21,565 bases of DNA from a virus, in IMG/VR virus record IMGVR_UViG_3300021137_000117, positions 1 to 21,565 of that record; one strand, 5' to 3'. Position numbers and translations under genes: made by a program. This document shows positions 1-9,107 of this stretch, piece after piece. Every line of letters starts with the position of its first letter. Within the stretch, counting starts at the first letter, position 1. The notes under the pieces were generated by a model. That model was given only the letters and a program-made list of their open reading frames with translations, was not told the origin of the DNA and did no database searches.

Positions 1-216
1 CCCTGCGCCAGCCGCCGCAAAGCCACCGGCTGCGGGTATTGTACTGCGTGCAGCGCCTCTAAAAAATTCACCTGTGGCGCTGGTTTGCGCGCCGATTGGC
101 GTGCCGCCCAAAGTGTCATCTATAAATTTACCGAAATCATCAGTATTTGATTTTTGCGAAGGAACCGCATAAGCCGCAAAAGGATCTAAATTTGCTGTGG
201 TGTTTTCGTCGGCCAT
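1..216 (-). CDS. Ala/Gly-rich phage protein, N-terminal fragment (partial)
   Basis: An ATG at 216 opens a frame that runs without a stop to the left edge, giving 72 codons. AGGA lies about seven bases upstream of the ATG, and the start is 15 bases after the stop of the large virion hydrolase, so it belongs to the same operon. The peptide begins MADENTTANLDPFAAYAVPS, continues with a polar stretch, and ends in an Arg-containing Ala/Gly-rich segment (RGAARSTIPAAGG). Segments of that kind are common near the N-terminus of very large phage virion proteins encoded after the internal core genes, so this may be the start of another ejected or tail-associated protein. That is inference from position and composition. 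The function cannot be read from the fragment. Confidence 0.7.
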   Translation of the reverse strand, partial: MADENTTANLDPFAAYAVPSQKSNTDDFGKFIDDTLGGTPIGAQTSATGEFFRGAARSTIPAAGGFAAAGAG

Positions 217-230
217 CAATCAAATCCTAT

Positions 231-3200
231 TTAATATATACGCCATGTTGAATTTGGCGGAGGGGCGCCATTTTTCGGTGACATTACCGACCAATCAGGT
301 AAAGGTCGAGTTATATCTTCAGGCGGGCCTAATTTCTTAATATAATCTTCGGCGTGCGATATGCCTTGTGTTGTAGCAAATTTCGCATTGAATGCTGAGA
401 TATTTTCAGGTTTTGGATCACGCAACAAAGCGGTAACAACGGTTGCCCATTCATCCGCGCCCACATATCTCTGCGTTCCGCTCTTTTCTGTAATTTTTGG
501 CAGATTACGCATCATGGTATTCCATTCAATAGGATTGACGCCTGCCGGTGGTTTAGGAACATTTGTTTCTGCAAGTATGCGATACATAGGCGTATCAATT
601 GCCAATGTGGATTCTTGTTTTTCACGCTCCATAAGCGCATCGTATTTTGCTTTTTCTTTTTCGGCAGGTTCGCGATAAATTTTAAAGAACGCATCTTGCT
701 TTTTCGGATCTATGGCTAAAGGAAATTGAGTTGGATCATTACCATCCGCTACCCATTTTGTCATGGCAGTATCAATATCACGAATAGCGTTTTCTTTAGC
801 AATATTACCTTTAATATCAGTGTTGATTTTGCCTCCGGCATAATCCTGAGTTAGCACCAATTCATCTTTTGCTCTTTCAAACAAGCTGTTCAAAACTACA
901 GCGCGGGAGGATGTGTAACCCTCTTGCTTATCCTTGAGCAGACTAAAACCAAGCTGAAAGCCAGCTTTATTTATCTCTTTGTTGGCGAATAGGGTTTCCA
1001 ATTGGCCGACACTTTTTATACGGTCTGGGCGGTCAGCGGGCAATGTCAACCGTTTCATCATGTCATCGACGCCAGCACCATAAGTATCTTCATCATTCCC
1101 GGCCAGCTTATTGACAAGATTGTATAATGATAATTTTGAAGATGCGTTCAAATCGTCATTGTTTATTATTTTATCGACGAGAGCATTCAAATTTGCAGTG
1201 TCATGTTTTCTATCAAAAGTGAGGGCTTGCGTTGTGAAATCATTTTCAGCAATTCGAGATGCGTCTGCGGATTTTCGCATGTTGGTTTCATATTGAATAT
1301 TTCGTGCAGTGGCTTTCTTTGCCACTTGAGCACGCGCAATCGTTTTAACTTCTTCGCTCGCACCAGATTCTTCAATTCGCTGATACGCTTGCGCTTCAGA
1401 ATCGGCGATCATTTGTTTTGTAACTTCAACCGGCCTAGGCGGAACATTAGCACCATTTTTAATCTCTGATGCAATCGCGTCCTCAGAAACGGGCATAACT
1501 TTAGGTTTAGCGGGTTCCTCTGCGGTGCTTACTGGAGCTACAACATCAGGTTTATTATAGTCGGTTAAAAGTGTTGGAGGTGAACCCATATCACTTTGCG
1601 AGAAACCTAAAGAGGGGGTCGTGATGTTTGTTTGCGGTGCAAAAGTATTCGTTCCGGTTATTGGAAAATCTCGAAATGCAAAACCCATTGCGGCGGTAGA
1701 AGGACGATCAGGTGCGCCAGATACACTTGCAGGCATGGTCATTGATCGACCGCCACCAATTGCAGCTTTGGCGTTATTAAATGTGACAATCCATTTATTT
1801 GCAAAATCTTGAGCTGATATATTTGAATCATCATTTTTGCCGATATTACCGCGAACAGCCTGCATGGCCAAAGCACGATTGCCTTTGTACGCATAGCGCG
1901 TAAGAGCATCAACAGCACTCATTTCAGGATGGCCGAGCAAAGCAGCCGCACCAACAGATCCTTGTTGATGCGCCAGATAGAGTTCAGCACCGGTGACATC
2001 CCGCCCAAGACGCCGATTTAAATCTTGCCGATTATCAATGGCTAGACGTTGAGCACCGATATAGGATTCGTTTGGATCTAATGGTGAGCCGTGAACGTAT
2101 TTCTTTGCGGTGCCGGGCATAAATTGCATCACGCCTTGTGCAGCATGGCCGGGTTGCCCAGCACCAGTATTTGCACCAAAACGTGATTCAATATAAGCTG
2201 TAGTGGCTAAATCCTGTTCTGAAAATCCACCTTGTTTTTCCATCTCAACGGCTTGTTTCCAACCCCATGTTGATCGTACTGCATCCGGTATGGCCAAAGT
2301 AGGTAAAGCATTTGCTCCGACAGATGAAGCCGGTGGAATATCGGAAGCGTCAACCATACCACGAGTACGGGTTAAACTTGCCGCTGAACCGTGTAGATTG
2401 TCAGGTGTGTTTGGAGGGAATATTGTATCGCTTATTTTTTTATAGTCTTTTGGGTGTACGCCATCTGAAGATAAATTTTCAGGGTCCAGTGGTCCCATAA
2501 AAGAAACGCCAGCTTTTTTGGCAATGTCTGATAATTGGCCATTCACATTCAAATTTTTAAAACTATCGTTAGGGCCAGTACCAACACCTGCAATATGAAT
2601 ACGCGAGGGTGCTATGCCCATGTCTGTAAACGCTTTAATCTGATCCGCAACAATCCCTATACTTTTTGGATCATTTGACACGCCAGTTGATACTATGATG
2701 GCGCCAGTGCCGAAGTCAGCGGCTTTCATAGATTGAATTTTTGTTAATATGCGATTTGGTGTTAAGCCGACAGTTGTATCGCCGGGCGCACCGGAAGCAG
2801 TGCGAATACCTTCGCCAATTGAATCGCCAATCACAAATGAATTTTTTGGATTACTATTGGCAGGAAGAGGAGGGGAAACACCCTCTGCAAGATTTCGGCC
2901 TTCATAATCGTCGGCCTTTCTTTTGTAATCATCGTACAAAGTTTCGTAATCAAGACCTAAAAATTGTGCGTTATCTTTGACCAATTGAAAAGATTTATCA
3001 GGACGTGTTGGTCCATACGCTTTAATTTTCACCTTAAGGAAGTATTTTTCACCATCGCGTATTGCCGCATCATACTGCGGAGAACCTTCTACAGCTCCCG
3101 TATCGTGTAAAGCCTGTTTGACATGGGCATTTACTATATCGTGATGAGCGCTTTCTAAAACAGCATCGTCAAAAGGATGTGCCATAATTTGCTGAGTTGC

Positions 3201-3722
3201 AGCACTTGCCGTGTCAGAATTGACTTTAGAATACCATTCAGTTGCTTGCTTTGAGGAGTGTGTACCGATTTCACCCAAAGCATAATTGCTGGTGCGGCGC
3301 GAGCCGGTTTCAAATGTATAACGTGCAGCATCAGTTGGCATATTTGCACCAAGTGATTGACGTAGAGCTTCTAATTGCTGCTCGACCTGCGGGCGCGCAC
3401 GCAATGCTGCTTCACCGTTCAAACCGAGGTAGCCAGTATCCGGCATGTCAGTGCCGTCTGGTCCTTTAATCATTTTGTTTGGATCACCATGCAAAATGTG
3501 ATTGGTTTGCTCTGTATATTTGTTTACCGCATCATCTGCCGATATTTCATTGTGAAGTGAGGCATATTTATTAAGCCCTTCCCCAAGTTTCCCCAAACCT
3601 TCTGCAATTTGACCACCAAAAGCATTTGGATTGGCCGCAGGAACACTAATCGGACCGGCTGAAGATGGGCCAATTGGTTCGACTGTAGGCGTGGCATAAG
3701 GATCAGAAAGGAAATTTGCCAT
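231..3722 (-). CDS. Large virion protein with SGNH hydrolase and lytic transglycosylase (SLT) domains
   Basis: 1163 residues, far longer than a stand-alone lysin. Residues 1-285 are polar and probably helical. Residues about 294-437 look like an SGNH/GDSL hydrolase: GDS at 299-301 with nucleophile S301, block III G347 and N350 in GVSND, and the acid/base pair D420 and H423 in DGVHP. Residues about 483-655 look like a Slt70-type transglycosylase: E512 in YIESRF as catalytic acid, GVMQFMPGT at 530-538, and ELYLAHQQG at 580-588. A Pro-rich linker and a long charged helical region of about 400 residues follow. Position after the gp13/gp14-like genes matches that of T7 gp15/gp16, so this is probably an internal virion protein ejected at infection to cut peptidoglycan. 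It has no signal peptide and is unlikely to be the endolysin. The esterase substrate is unknown; O-acetyl groups of peptidoglycan or of a surface polysaccharide are candidates. Confidence 0.85.
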   Translation of the reverse strand: MANFLSDPYATPTVEPIGPSSAGPISVPAANPNAFGGQIAEGLGKLGEGLNKYASLHNEISADDAVNKYTEQTNHILHGDPNKMIKGPDGTDMPDTGYLGLNGEAALRARPQVEQQLEALRQSLGANMPTDAARYTFETGSRRTSNYALGEIGTHSSKQATEWYSKVNSDTASAATQQIMAHPFDDAVLESAHHDIVNAHVKQALHDTGAVEGSPQYDAAIRDGEKYFLKVKIKAYGPTRPDKSFQLVKDNAQFLGLDYETLYDDYKRKADDYEGRNLAEGVSPPLPANSNPKNSFVIGDSIGEGIRTASGAPGDTTVGLTPNRILTKIQSMKAADFGTGAIIVSTGVSNDPKSIGIVADQIKAFTDMGIAPSRIHIAGVGTGPNDSFKNLNVNGQLSDIAKKAGVSFMGPLDPENLSSDGVHPKDYKKISDTIFPPNTPDNLHGSAASLTRTRGMVDASDIPPASSVGANALPTLAIPDAVRSTWGWKQAVEMEKQGGFSEQDLATTAYIESRFGANTGAGQPGHAAQGVMQFMPGTAKKYVHGSPLDPNESYIGAQRLAIDNRQDLNRRLGRDVTGAELYLAHQQGSVGAAALLGHPEMSAVDALTRYAYKGNRALAMQAVRGNIGKNDDSNISAQDFANKWIVTFNNAKAAIGGGRSMTMPASVSGAPDRPSTAAMGFAFRDFPITGTNTFAPQTNITTPSLGFSQSDMGSPPTLLTDYNKPDVVAPVSTAEEPAKPKVMPVSEDAIASEIKNGANVPPRPVEVTKQMIADSEAQAYQRIEESGASEEVKTIARAQVAKKATARNIQYETNMRKSADASRIAENDFTTQALTFDRKHDTANLNALVDKIINNDDLNASSKLSLYNLVNKLAGNDEDTYGAGVDDMMKRLTLPADRPDRIKSVGQLETLFANKEINKAGFQLGFSLLKDKQEGYTSSRAVVLNSLFERAKDELVLTQDYAGGKINTDIKGNIAKENAIRDIDTAMTKWVADGNDPTQFPLAIDPKKQDAFFKIYREPAEKEKAKYDALMEREKQESTLAIDTPMYRILAETNVPKPPAGVNPIEWNTMMRNLPKITEKSGTQRYVGADEWATVVTALLRDPKPENISAFNAKFATTQGISHAEDYIKKLGPPEDITRPLPDWSVMSPKNGAPPPNSTWRIY

Positions 3723-3743
3723 TTTTAATAAGACCTATGACTG

Positions 3744-4352
3744 TTAAACTTGGCCACCGCCGGCGAACCCAAAATTAGCTTGTTGAGTTCCAAACAGATA
3801 GGAGCCAAGATTAGGTGTATTGACTTGCCCGGGTGCAAATAAATTACCAATACTGGATGCGCCGCTTGCTAAAGAGGAACCCATACTGCCAAAATTACCA
3901 ATACCGCCAGCCAAACTTCCAGCAGCGCCAAGAATACCACCGAAAATATCGAAAGATGCTTGTGATTCAAGAGCACTGGCCTGATCCAAATAACTTTTTT
4001 GCTGCGTGATATATCCATAGGCTTGTTTTTCGGCATTTGATTGAGTTGTTTGAACATTTGTATTTGCATTTTGAGTTGCACCAGCCTCAACATCCTTTAC
4101 AGACCCAGTATTGACATCAATACCTTTCGCCGCAGTACCAGCTTTATATTGTGCAATTTCTTCGCGACTTTTCAGACCTACATTGGTTGCTTGAATATCA
4201 CCAGCTTGACTTGTCCATTGTGCATTTTGCTGCGCGACAATCGCATTATTTCGGGCAATTTGAGCTTGATAATCCGCAGCATTGGACGAAGCAATACCGC
4301 CCATAATTGAGCTGCCTGCGGAAATCAATGTGCCAAGCATAGCAAAGCCCAT
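3744..4352 (-). CDS. Internal virion protein, T7 gp14-like
   Basis: 202 residues. It starts with a hydrophobic Gly/Ser/Ala segment (residues 1-27), followed by a helical region with QIARNNAIVAQQNA near residue 30. A GIDVNTGSVKDV stretch around residue 76 is typical of the T7 gp14 / internal virion protein B-like family of podophages. The C-terminal third is Gly/Ser-rich with a second hydrophobic segment (IFGGILGAAGSLAGGIG). In T7, gp14 sits in the internal core and is ejected into the outer membrane to start the ejection channel. Here the gene lies between a gp13-like gene (one base upstream) and the large hydrolase gene (21 bases downstream), the order expected for ejection proteins. The family call rests on the motif pattern and synteny. 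Confidence 0.75.
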   Translation of the reverse strand: MGFAMLGTLISAGSSIMGGIASSNAADYQAQIARNNAIVAQQNAQWTSQAGDIQATNVGLKSREEIAQYKAGTAAKGIDVNTGSVKDVEAGATQNANTNVQTTQSNAEKQAYGYITQQKSYLDQASALESQASFDIFGGILGAAGSLAGGIGNFGSMGSSLASGASSIGNLFAPGQVNTPNLGSYLFGTQQANFGFAGGGQV

Positions 4353-4353
4353 G

Positions 4354-4830
4354 TTATAATCCTATGTGATAGCGCCGAAAAGGTGCATTATTTATACCAA
4401 AAGGTTCTGGCTCGTCGAGTTTAAAGCCGCAAGCAATTAAAAAACTGCAAGCGCCACCATACGACGCATCAACATAACCAATTAACTGTGGACGCCATTC
4501 TAGCATCTTTTGAACTTGCTGTCGCCCAACTTTAATGAAAGCAATCGGCATTCTAGCAACCGCAGGCGTAGTCAATAACCAAGGATAACCTGTATGGCCG
4601 ATATAACTACTGCACAACCCAAACATAAGGGCTAGATCACCATCTACAAAAACTGCATCAGCATATAAACTATTGCGAAGGCTTTTCCAAATTGCTCGTT
4701 TTGGTGTTAATCCGCATACTTCAATTTCACGCCGATCGCCATCTCTTAAATTATTGGCCAGTATTACAGCGTGTTCACCTGTTGCTGGTACAATATGTAT
4801 TCTTGGATCAAGCATGAAGTTCTCGTTCAT
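4354..4830 (-). CDS. Internal virion protein, T7 gp13-like (GNAT-like fold)
   Basis: 158 residues from ATG at 4830. An in-frame TTG at 4836 and an ATG at 4815 are alternatives, none with a strong ribosome-binding site. The pattern PATGEHAVILANNLRDGDRREI, then LALMFGL and WLLTTPAV, then a late YVDASYGGACSFLIACGF segment, resembles the GNAT-like phage family that includes T7 gp13 (DUF2833). T7 gp13 is needed for virion assembly. Acetyltransferase activity is not established for the family, and I do not claim it here. The start overlaps the end of the preceding small gene by about 23 bases, and the stop is one base before the gp14-like gene, which suggests translational coupling. Confidence 0.7.
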   Translation of the reverse strand: MNENFMLDPRIHIVPATGEHAVILANNLRDGDRREIEVCGLTPKRAIWKSLRNSLYADAVFVDGDLALMFGLCSSYIGHTGYPWLLTTPAVARMPIAFIKVGRQQVQKMLEWRPQLIGYVDASYGGACSFLIACGFKLDEPEPFGINNAPFRRYHIGL

Positions 4831-5035
4831 CGACAATTGGGCTTAAACGGTGCAGCCACTGCCGACAAATATCATTGGCCGTGACCTCCGGCCATACTAC
4901 GATAAATCTTAATTCACCGTCAATTTCTCTTTCCACCGTCCAAGGTGAATAATGACAAGTTAATCGTGATTCACTCACACCGTTTTTTTCGGCTCGCACC
5001 ACAACAGCATTTTGACATTCTGCACAACCGGCCAT
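4808..5035 (-). CDS. Small Cys-containing phage protein, function unknown
   Basis: 75 residues from ATG at 5035, preceded by GTGGGG at a suitable distance and four bases after the stop of the nozzle gene. A longer frame opens at 5068 but lies inside the nozzle gene and lacks a better signal. The protein begins MAGCAECQNAV with a CxxC pair at residues 4 and 7, then has a CH pair near residue 27 and a Cys near 57. This could bind a metal, but the pattern is too sparse to call a zinc finger. It contains a short beta-like segment (LRFIVVWPEV). Small proteins often sit between gp12-like and gp13-like genes in podophages. I do not recognise this one. Confidence 0.65.
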   Translation of the reverse strand: MAGCAECQNAVVVRAEKNGVSESRLTCHYSPWTVEREIDGELRFIVVWPEVTANDICRQWLHRLSPIVDERELHA

Positions 5036-5039
5036 GATA

Positions 5040-8000
5040 TTACCCCACTTGATCGTCTGAATCACCACTTTCCCATGTCGGTGCTAATAGAAGCACATTC
5101 ATAGGAAGTGGATTTATTTGCTGCACAGCCAAGAAACCGGGACTAGCTTCCCCATCAAGCATATTCCAATCATCATCAATCGGTAGATAACGATCACCAG
5201 TGAATAGCGGAATTGCATGGCTGTTGTTTAAGGGAACATCACGTTCTTTAATTTCTTGCAGATTATTCCAAATTGTTTCGGCTTGATACGGTGTCGTCGA
5301 AGCTGTAGGTTGATTAGCACCTGCAAAGACTCCGCGACTTTTATCCATACGGACAGTCATACCGGAAATTCTTTTACGTTTTCCTTGAATAGTAGTGTGA
5401 CCGCCAGCTATATCCAAATGCAGAGTTTGAACTTGTGCAACAAAAGGCAAACCAATTGTTATAGCTGTTGCGGGATTAGGCAATTCTACAGTGCCATTTG
5501 TTACGGTCAAACCAGACACGACATTTCCGTCAGCTAAAGCAGTCACTTGCAAACCTTCTAAGTGTTGAAGATTTGTAATTGTTTGTAAAGGAGTTGTTAT
5601 TGTCCAGTCACCATAAGGAGCGGGTGCTGGCGTGTTATAAGGATCATTTGAAATAGTTAGAGTGATATTTTGTGACATCGTGCAAATGACTTGAAAAGCA
5701 TTGACGAATGTAATCACAGTTCCGATACCGCCGCTCATACGAATTACCGAGCCGACATCGGCGGAAGTAAATACAGGTTGATCTGCGGTGAAAGTTATGG
5801 AACGATCAATCGTCAAACCAACCGCACCACCATGGCCAGTAGGGTCTTGCAATTTTACTTGTATCCGGCTGTAGCTAGAACCGCCGTTCACAACAACGGC
5901 ACTTGTTATCGAACCGCCAAATGCGCCATTACCGCCGAAATCTGTGTTGAAATCGCTATTAAAATCCGAAGTGACTGAAGTTTGCAGTTTAACAATCGCA
6001 CCGTGCCCAGATCCTGACGGATCAGTTATGATTAAACTAGGGTTTGAATATCCCGTGCCACCATTGATAACGAATGCAGTCAGGACACTTCCCGAACCGG
6101 ACGCGGAACTGGCCGATAAATTAGCATTTCGTATGCCTTGTATTGATGCAAGGCCGCAATCAACGCACCACGGATCTTCAGTATTTACCCACAAACGATT
6201 ATCCATACGCTCGACATAGTAAGCCCATTTTGAATATGCGCGGATATATCTTTTCACTATGAAATAAATGGCGTCGATTGGTGGCTCAACGATAGATACA
6301 ACAGACTGAAATAAGCCATTCGTATCGTGTCTCGCCCATCCGTTAATTTCTTGCTCTTTGAGATATGTAAGTGACAACGCTTTGCCGTCATCACGCACCG
6401 CCCACAAAAGTTTGTAGGGTTCTTTTGCCCAAGCCCATTCTTTAATCTGATGATTTTCAAGAAGGTGACTTGATAAAAAGCTGATGTCTGTACCAGCATA
6501 AATCTGTGCAAAGAAATTATACTGCAAAGAAATGACCACAGAACCTAAAGGCTGTAGGTGGAGAATGTCGTAATTGATTTTTACAGGCGGCACAGTCTGT
6601 GAAAAGCCATTTGATGCTTGTGGCGTTGCACTTTGACTTGCTGGCGTAATGGCGCTTCCGTTTCCGTTTGCACCTGACAACTGCCAAGCGTCCAACCCTG
6701 TACCAACGACTAAGCCGCCCGGCATTGGTTGCAGCCATTGAATACCATTGACCTGTAAGCCCCAAGGATTGCCGGAGATCGCATCGCTTGCAATTGGTGG
6801 TGATGCTGCGTCCATGTTGGTGTACGCGCCTGTCTGGCTCATCTGATACCCATCTGGGTTATTTAATGAGTTGGCATACACGCGACGCGATTGAAAATAT
6901 GAAACAACACTCGGATATGTGCCGGTCTGCGGGCCGATTGTCAGTGAAGCAACAGCACCTGCCCCTGAACCACTATCAGTAATAACAAGTGAATCTCCAG
7001 CTGTATAATTTTCGCCGGAATTTTGCACAATACAATCAACTACCACACCGCCGACAATGATCGGAGTGATGACCGCGCCAGATCCGGTATTGGTTATAAC
7101 ATTTGCACCAACGGTGGCCTGAGTATAACCTGAACCTTGGCTGGTGATAACCGCATTTAAAATCATCCCGCGAGCAAAAGGATTTACATGAACTGGAGGG
7201 GTGCGTGTAAAATCTTGCGTGATGTTTGAATCTACAAATTGGTTGCCAAAAGATGTACCGGCGTAACCAAATACGCTTCCGATTGGAACATCGGTATTGT
7301 ACGATGAAGGCGCTTTATAAATATTGTAGTATCCTGCGGCATTAACCGGAGGCCAGTTAATTGTGATTGAACCGAGATACAATGCAATATCGACAGAGTT
7401 CAAAACATACGCAATAGGCGATGCAACACTTTCTTGGCCGGTGATAGAATCAACTGCGGTAACGCAATATGCGTATTTTGTCGGTAATTGCTGACCGCTG
7501 GTGACTGGCGTTAAAGTCGAAGCAGTGGCGGTGCACGCTGTTGGCGGCAAAATTGATGAAGCATAATTTGTCTGCACAAATACCCAATTATTTGACGAAT
7601 AACGTGTCAAATCATAAGGCGGATATTCGGTCAAAGTATTCTGATTTACGCAAGTTAAACTCATTACGTCTGCGGATTGCGTAAATTTTAAAAACGGTAA
7701 ATCTACAGCTGAGTATGGTGTTGTCTGCGTATAAATTTTGGCCGCTGTTCCACCACCAGTCCAGCCGGACAGGCTTAAACCGTTATAGGAATTTCCAAAC
7801 ATATCAGCAACGGAAACAAGGCAGGATGAACCAACAATGACTGGATTTGTCAGCACGACAAAATATAGATTGTTTAAGGCCAACAATCCGGTCATCCCGG
7901 ATACATAAAACATATCTCCAGCTTTCCATGTGGAAGCGTTAAGAGGCAATGTCATTCCGAGAGGCCAAGTGCTCGCAATACCCAATATATTTAAAGGTGT

Positions 8001-8300
8001 TTCAGTGATATACGCGCCTTGTGAAATTACACGCATATACTGATCGCCAAATTCAAGAACATAAGACTGTTGAATTGAAAAGCGAAATGGAATTAAACGT
8101 GGCGGAAGAGCCGTACCGTTTTGCAAACACGGGCCGACAAATGCAGTTCCGGCGCGCGAGGCCGTACCGCCGCGATAATTTACAAAACTGTTCCGCATGA
8201 CGGAACAACCGGAATGAAATTTCGCTTGATCAGTTCGACCCCAAAACGCGGGGTTTATTTCACCTGATGCGAATGATGGCCGAGCTGTGGTTTGCGACAT
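5040..8300 (-). CDS. Tail nozzle protein, T7 gp12 (tail tubular protein B)-like, with inserted beta repeats
   Basis: 1086 residues. The N-terminus PSFASGEINPAFWGRTDQAKF, followed by NYRGGTASRAGTAFV, is the signature start of a widespread podophage tail protein that follows the gp11-like gene and forms the distal tail tube or nozzle. The core is beta-rich and aromatic. Residues about 250-345 look fibronectin-III-like (TKYAYCVTAVDSITGQESVA, then ITINWPPV). Four copies of a G-x-x-Y / GSGxGA repeat occur near residues 383-416, 417-455, 741-772 and 799-831. The nearly conserved core continues between them (residues 470-725). Its ATG overlaps the stop of the gp11-like gene (TAATG). T7 gp12 is about 794 residues, so this version is long, and the repeats account for part of the excess. 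They may be surface-exposed adhesive or stabilising insertions. Confidence 0.75.
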   Translation of the reverse strand: MSQTTARPSFASGEINPAFWGRTDQAKFHSGCSVMRNSFVNYRGGTASRAGTAFVGPCLQNGTALPPRLIPFRFSIQQSYVLEFGDQYMRVISQGAYITETPLNILGIASTWPLGMTLPLNASTWKAGDMFYVSGMTGLLALNNLYFVVLTNPVIVGSSCLVSVADMFGNSYNGLSLSGWTGGGTAAKIYTQTTPYSAVDLPFLKFTQSADVMSLTCVNQNTLTEYPPYDLTRYSSNNWVFVQTNYASSILPPTACTATASTLTPVTSGQQLPTKYAYCVTAVDSITGQESVASPIAYVLNSVDIALYLGSITINWPPVNAAGYYNIYKAPSSYNTDVPIGSVFGYAGTSFGNQFVDSNITQDFTRTPPVHVNPFARGMILNAVITSQGSGYTQATVGANVITNTGSGAVITPIIVGGVVVDCIVQNSGENYTAGDSLVITDSGSGAGAVASLTIGPQTGTYPSVVSYFQSRRVYANSLNNPDGYQMSQTGAYTNMDAASPPIASDAISGNPWGLQVNGIQWLQPMPGGLVVGTGLDAWQLSGANGNGSAITPASQSATPQASNGFSQTVPPVKINYDILHLQPLGSVVISLQYNFFAQIYAGTDISFLSSHLLENHQIKEWAWAKEPYKLLWAVRDDGKALSLTYLKEQEINGWARHDTNGLFQSVVSIVEPPIDAIYFIVKRYIRAYSKWAYYVERMDNRLWVNTEDPWCVDCGLASIQGIRNANLSASSASGSGSVLTAFVINGGTGYSNPSLIITDPSGSGHGAIVKLQTSVTSDFNSDFNTDFGGNGAFGGSITSAVVVNGGSSYSRIQVKLQDPTGHGGAVGLTIDRSITFTADQPVFTSADVGSVIRMSGGIGTVITFVNAFQVICTMSQNITLTISNDPYNTPAPAPYGDWTITTPLQTITNLQHLEGLQVTALADGNVVSGLTVTNGTVELPNPATAITIGLPFVAQVQTLHLDIAGGHTTIQGKRKRISGMTVRMDKSRGVFAGANQPTASTTPYQAETIWNNLQEIKERDVPLNNSHAIPLFTGDRYLPIDDDWNMLDGEASPGFLAVQQINPLPMNVLLLAPTWESGDSDDQVG

Positions 8301-9097
8301 TAGAAAACACTGCCTCCCGGCATACTCAAGCTATCCCAGCCGATCAATGCAGATGCGGTATTCATGCCGACTGGACGTGACATGCGAATTTGAATCCAAT
8401 CTGGTGTGTTATCAACAACACTTGTACCTTCATTACCGTCAGACATTCGAGCTTGCCGAACAAGTTCAGTGGCCAATGCAACAGATTTTGCGGCCAATTG
8501 ATTGTTGCCGGTGATTGGTTCGCATATCCATGAAGCTAAAAGCGCCACGGCAGCATCAAGAAAATTTGAATCCCATAAATCGGGATCGTCAATGCGCGCG
8601 GTGTAAACAAGCTGCGCTTGAGGCACATTTGTCAAAATAACGCGAATTTGATTGCCGTTTGCATCGACATCACTACTCGTTATGAAAGGCGCTTCGACAC
8701 CACTATAAGGTGTCATCATAGTGCCGCCTGATGTCGTGAAAGGCACGCTCGATGCGTTTACAGCCGTCACCGGCCAGATTGGAACAATGTAGCGAGGCTT
8801 CAAGCAATAAGGTTGCGACGGCCAAGCATATTCGTATGCCCAAGGCATAGGCGGAACAGGGGTCACTCCGTTTAAGTTTTCGGGAGTGCCGCGCGCTGCT
8901 TTCAGTAAAGTAAGACCGGATTGATAACGAGCGCAGTTCCAATGAGCTGCACGAAAAAGCGCGTCAATACGATTTTGATATTGACGCGACAATATATTAG
9001 CGGCTAGCGAACCATCACTAGGGTCGATGCTCGTAACAGTCGCGCGAGCGCGGATCAGATCAAGTGCCTGATTACAAACATCAATTACTGAAGTCAC
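8300..9097 (-). CDS. Head-tail adaptor, T7 gp11 (tail tubular protein A)-like
   Basis: 265 residues from GTG at 9097, with AAGGGGTGG just upstream. The N-terminus VIDVCNQALDLI, the following SLAANILSRQYQNRIDALFR, and AAHWNCARY match the gp11-like adaptor family (usual length about 190-260). WAYEYAWPSQPYCLKPRYI is the typical proline/tyrosine block that follows. This protein forms the dodecameric ring under the portal that joins head and tail tube. The next gene encodes the gp12-like nozzle, its expected partner, and the stop/start codons overlap by one base. GTG is the first possible start with a good ribosome-binding site. Confidence 0.85.
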   Translation of the reverse strand: MTSVIDVCNQALDLIRARATVTSIDPSDGSLAANILSRQYQNRIDALFRAAHWNCARYQSGLTLLKAARGTPENLNGVTPVPPMPWAYEYAWPSQPYCLKPRYIVPIWPVTAVNASSVPFTTSGGTMMTPYSGVEAPFITSSDVDANGNQIRVILTNVPQAQLVYTARIDDPDLWDSNFLDAAVALLASWICEPITGNNQLAAKSVALATELVRQARMSDGNEGTSVVDNTPDWIQIRMSRPVGMNTASALIGWDSLSMPGGSVF

Positions 9098-9107
9098 AGC
9101 CCACCCC

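Noticed and set aside
231-3722. The transglycosylase gene as the phage endolysin
   Set aside because: The domain is in the middle of a 1163-residue protein placed with ejection proteins and has no export signal, which points to a virion enzyme.
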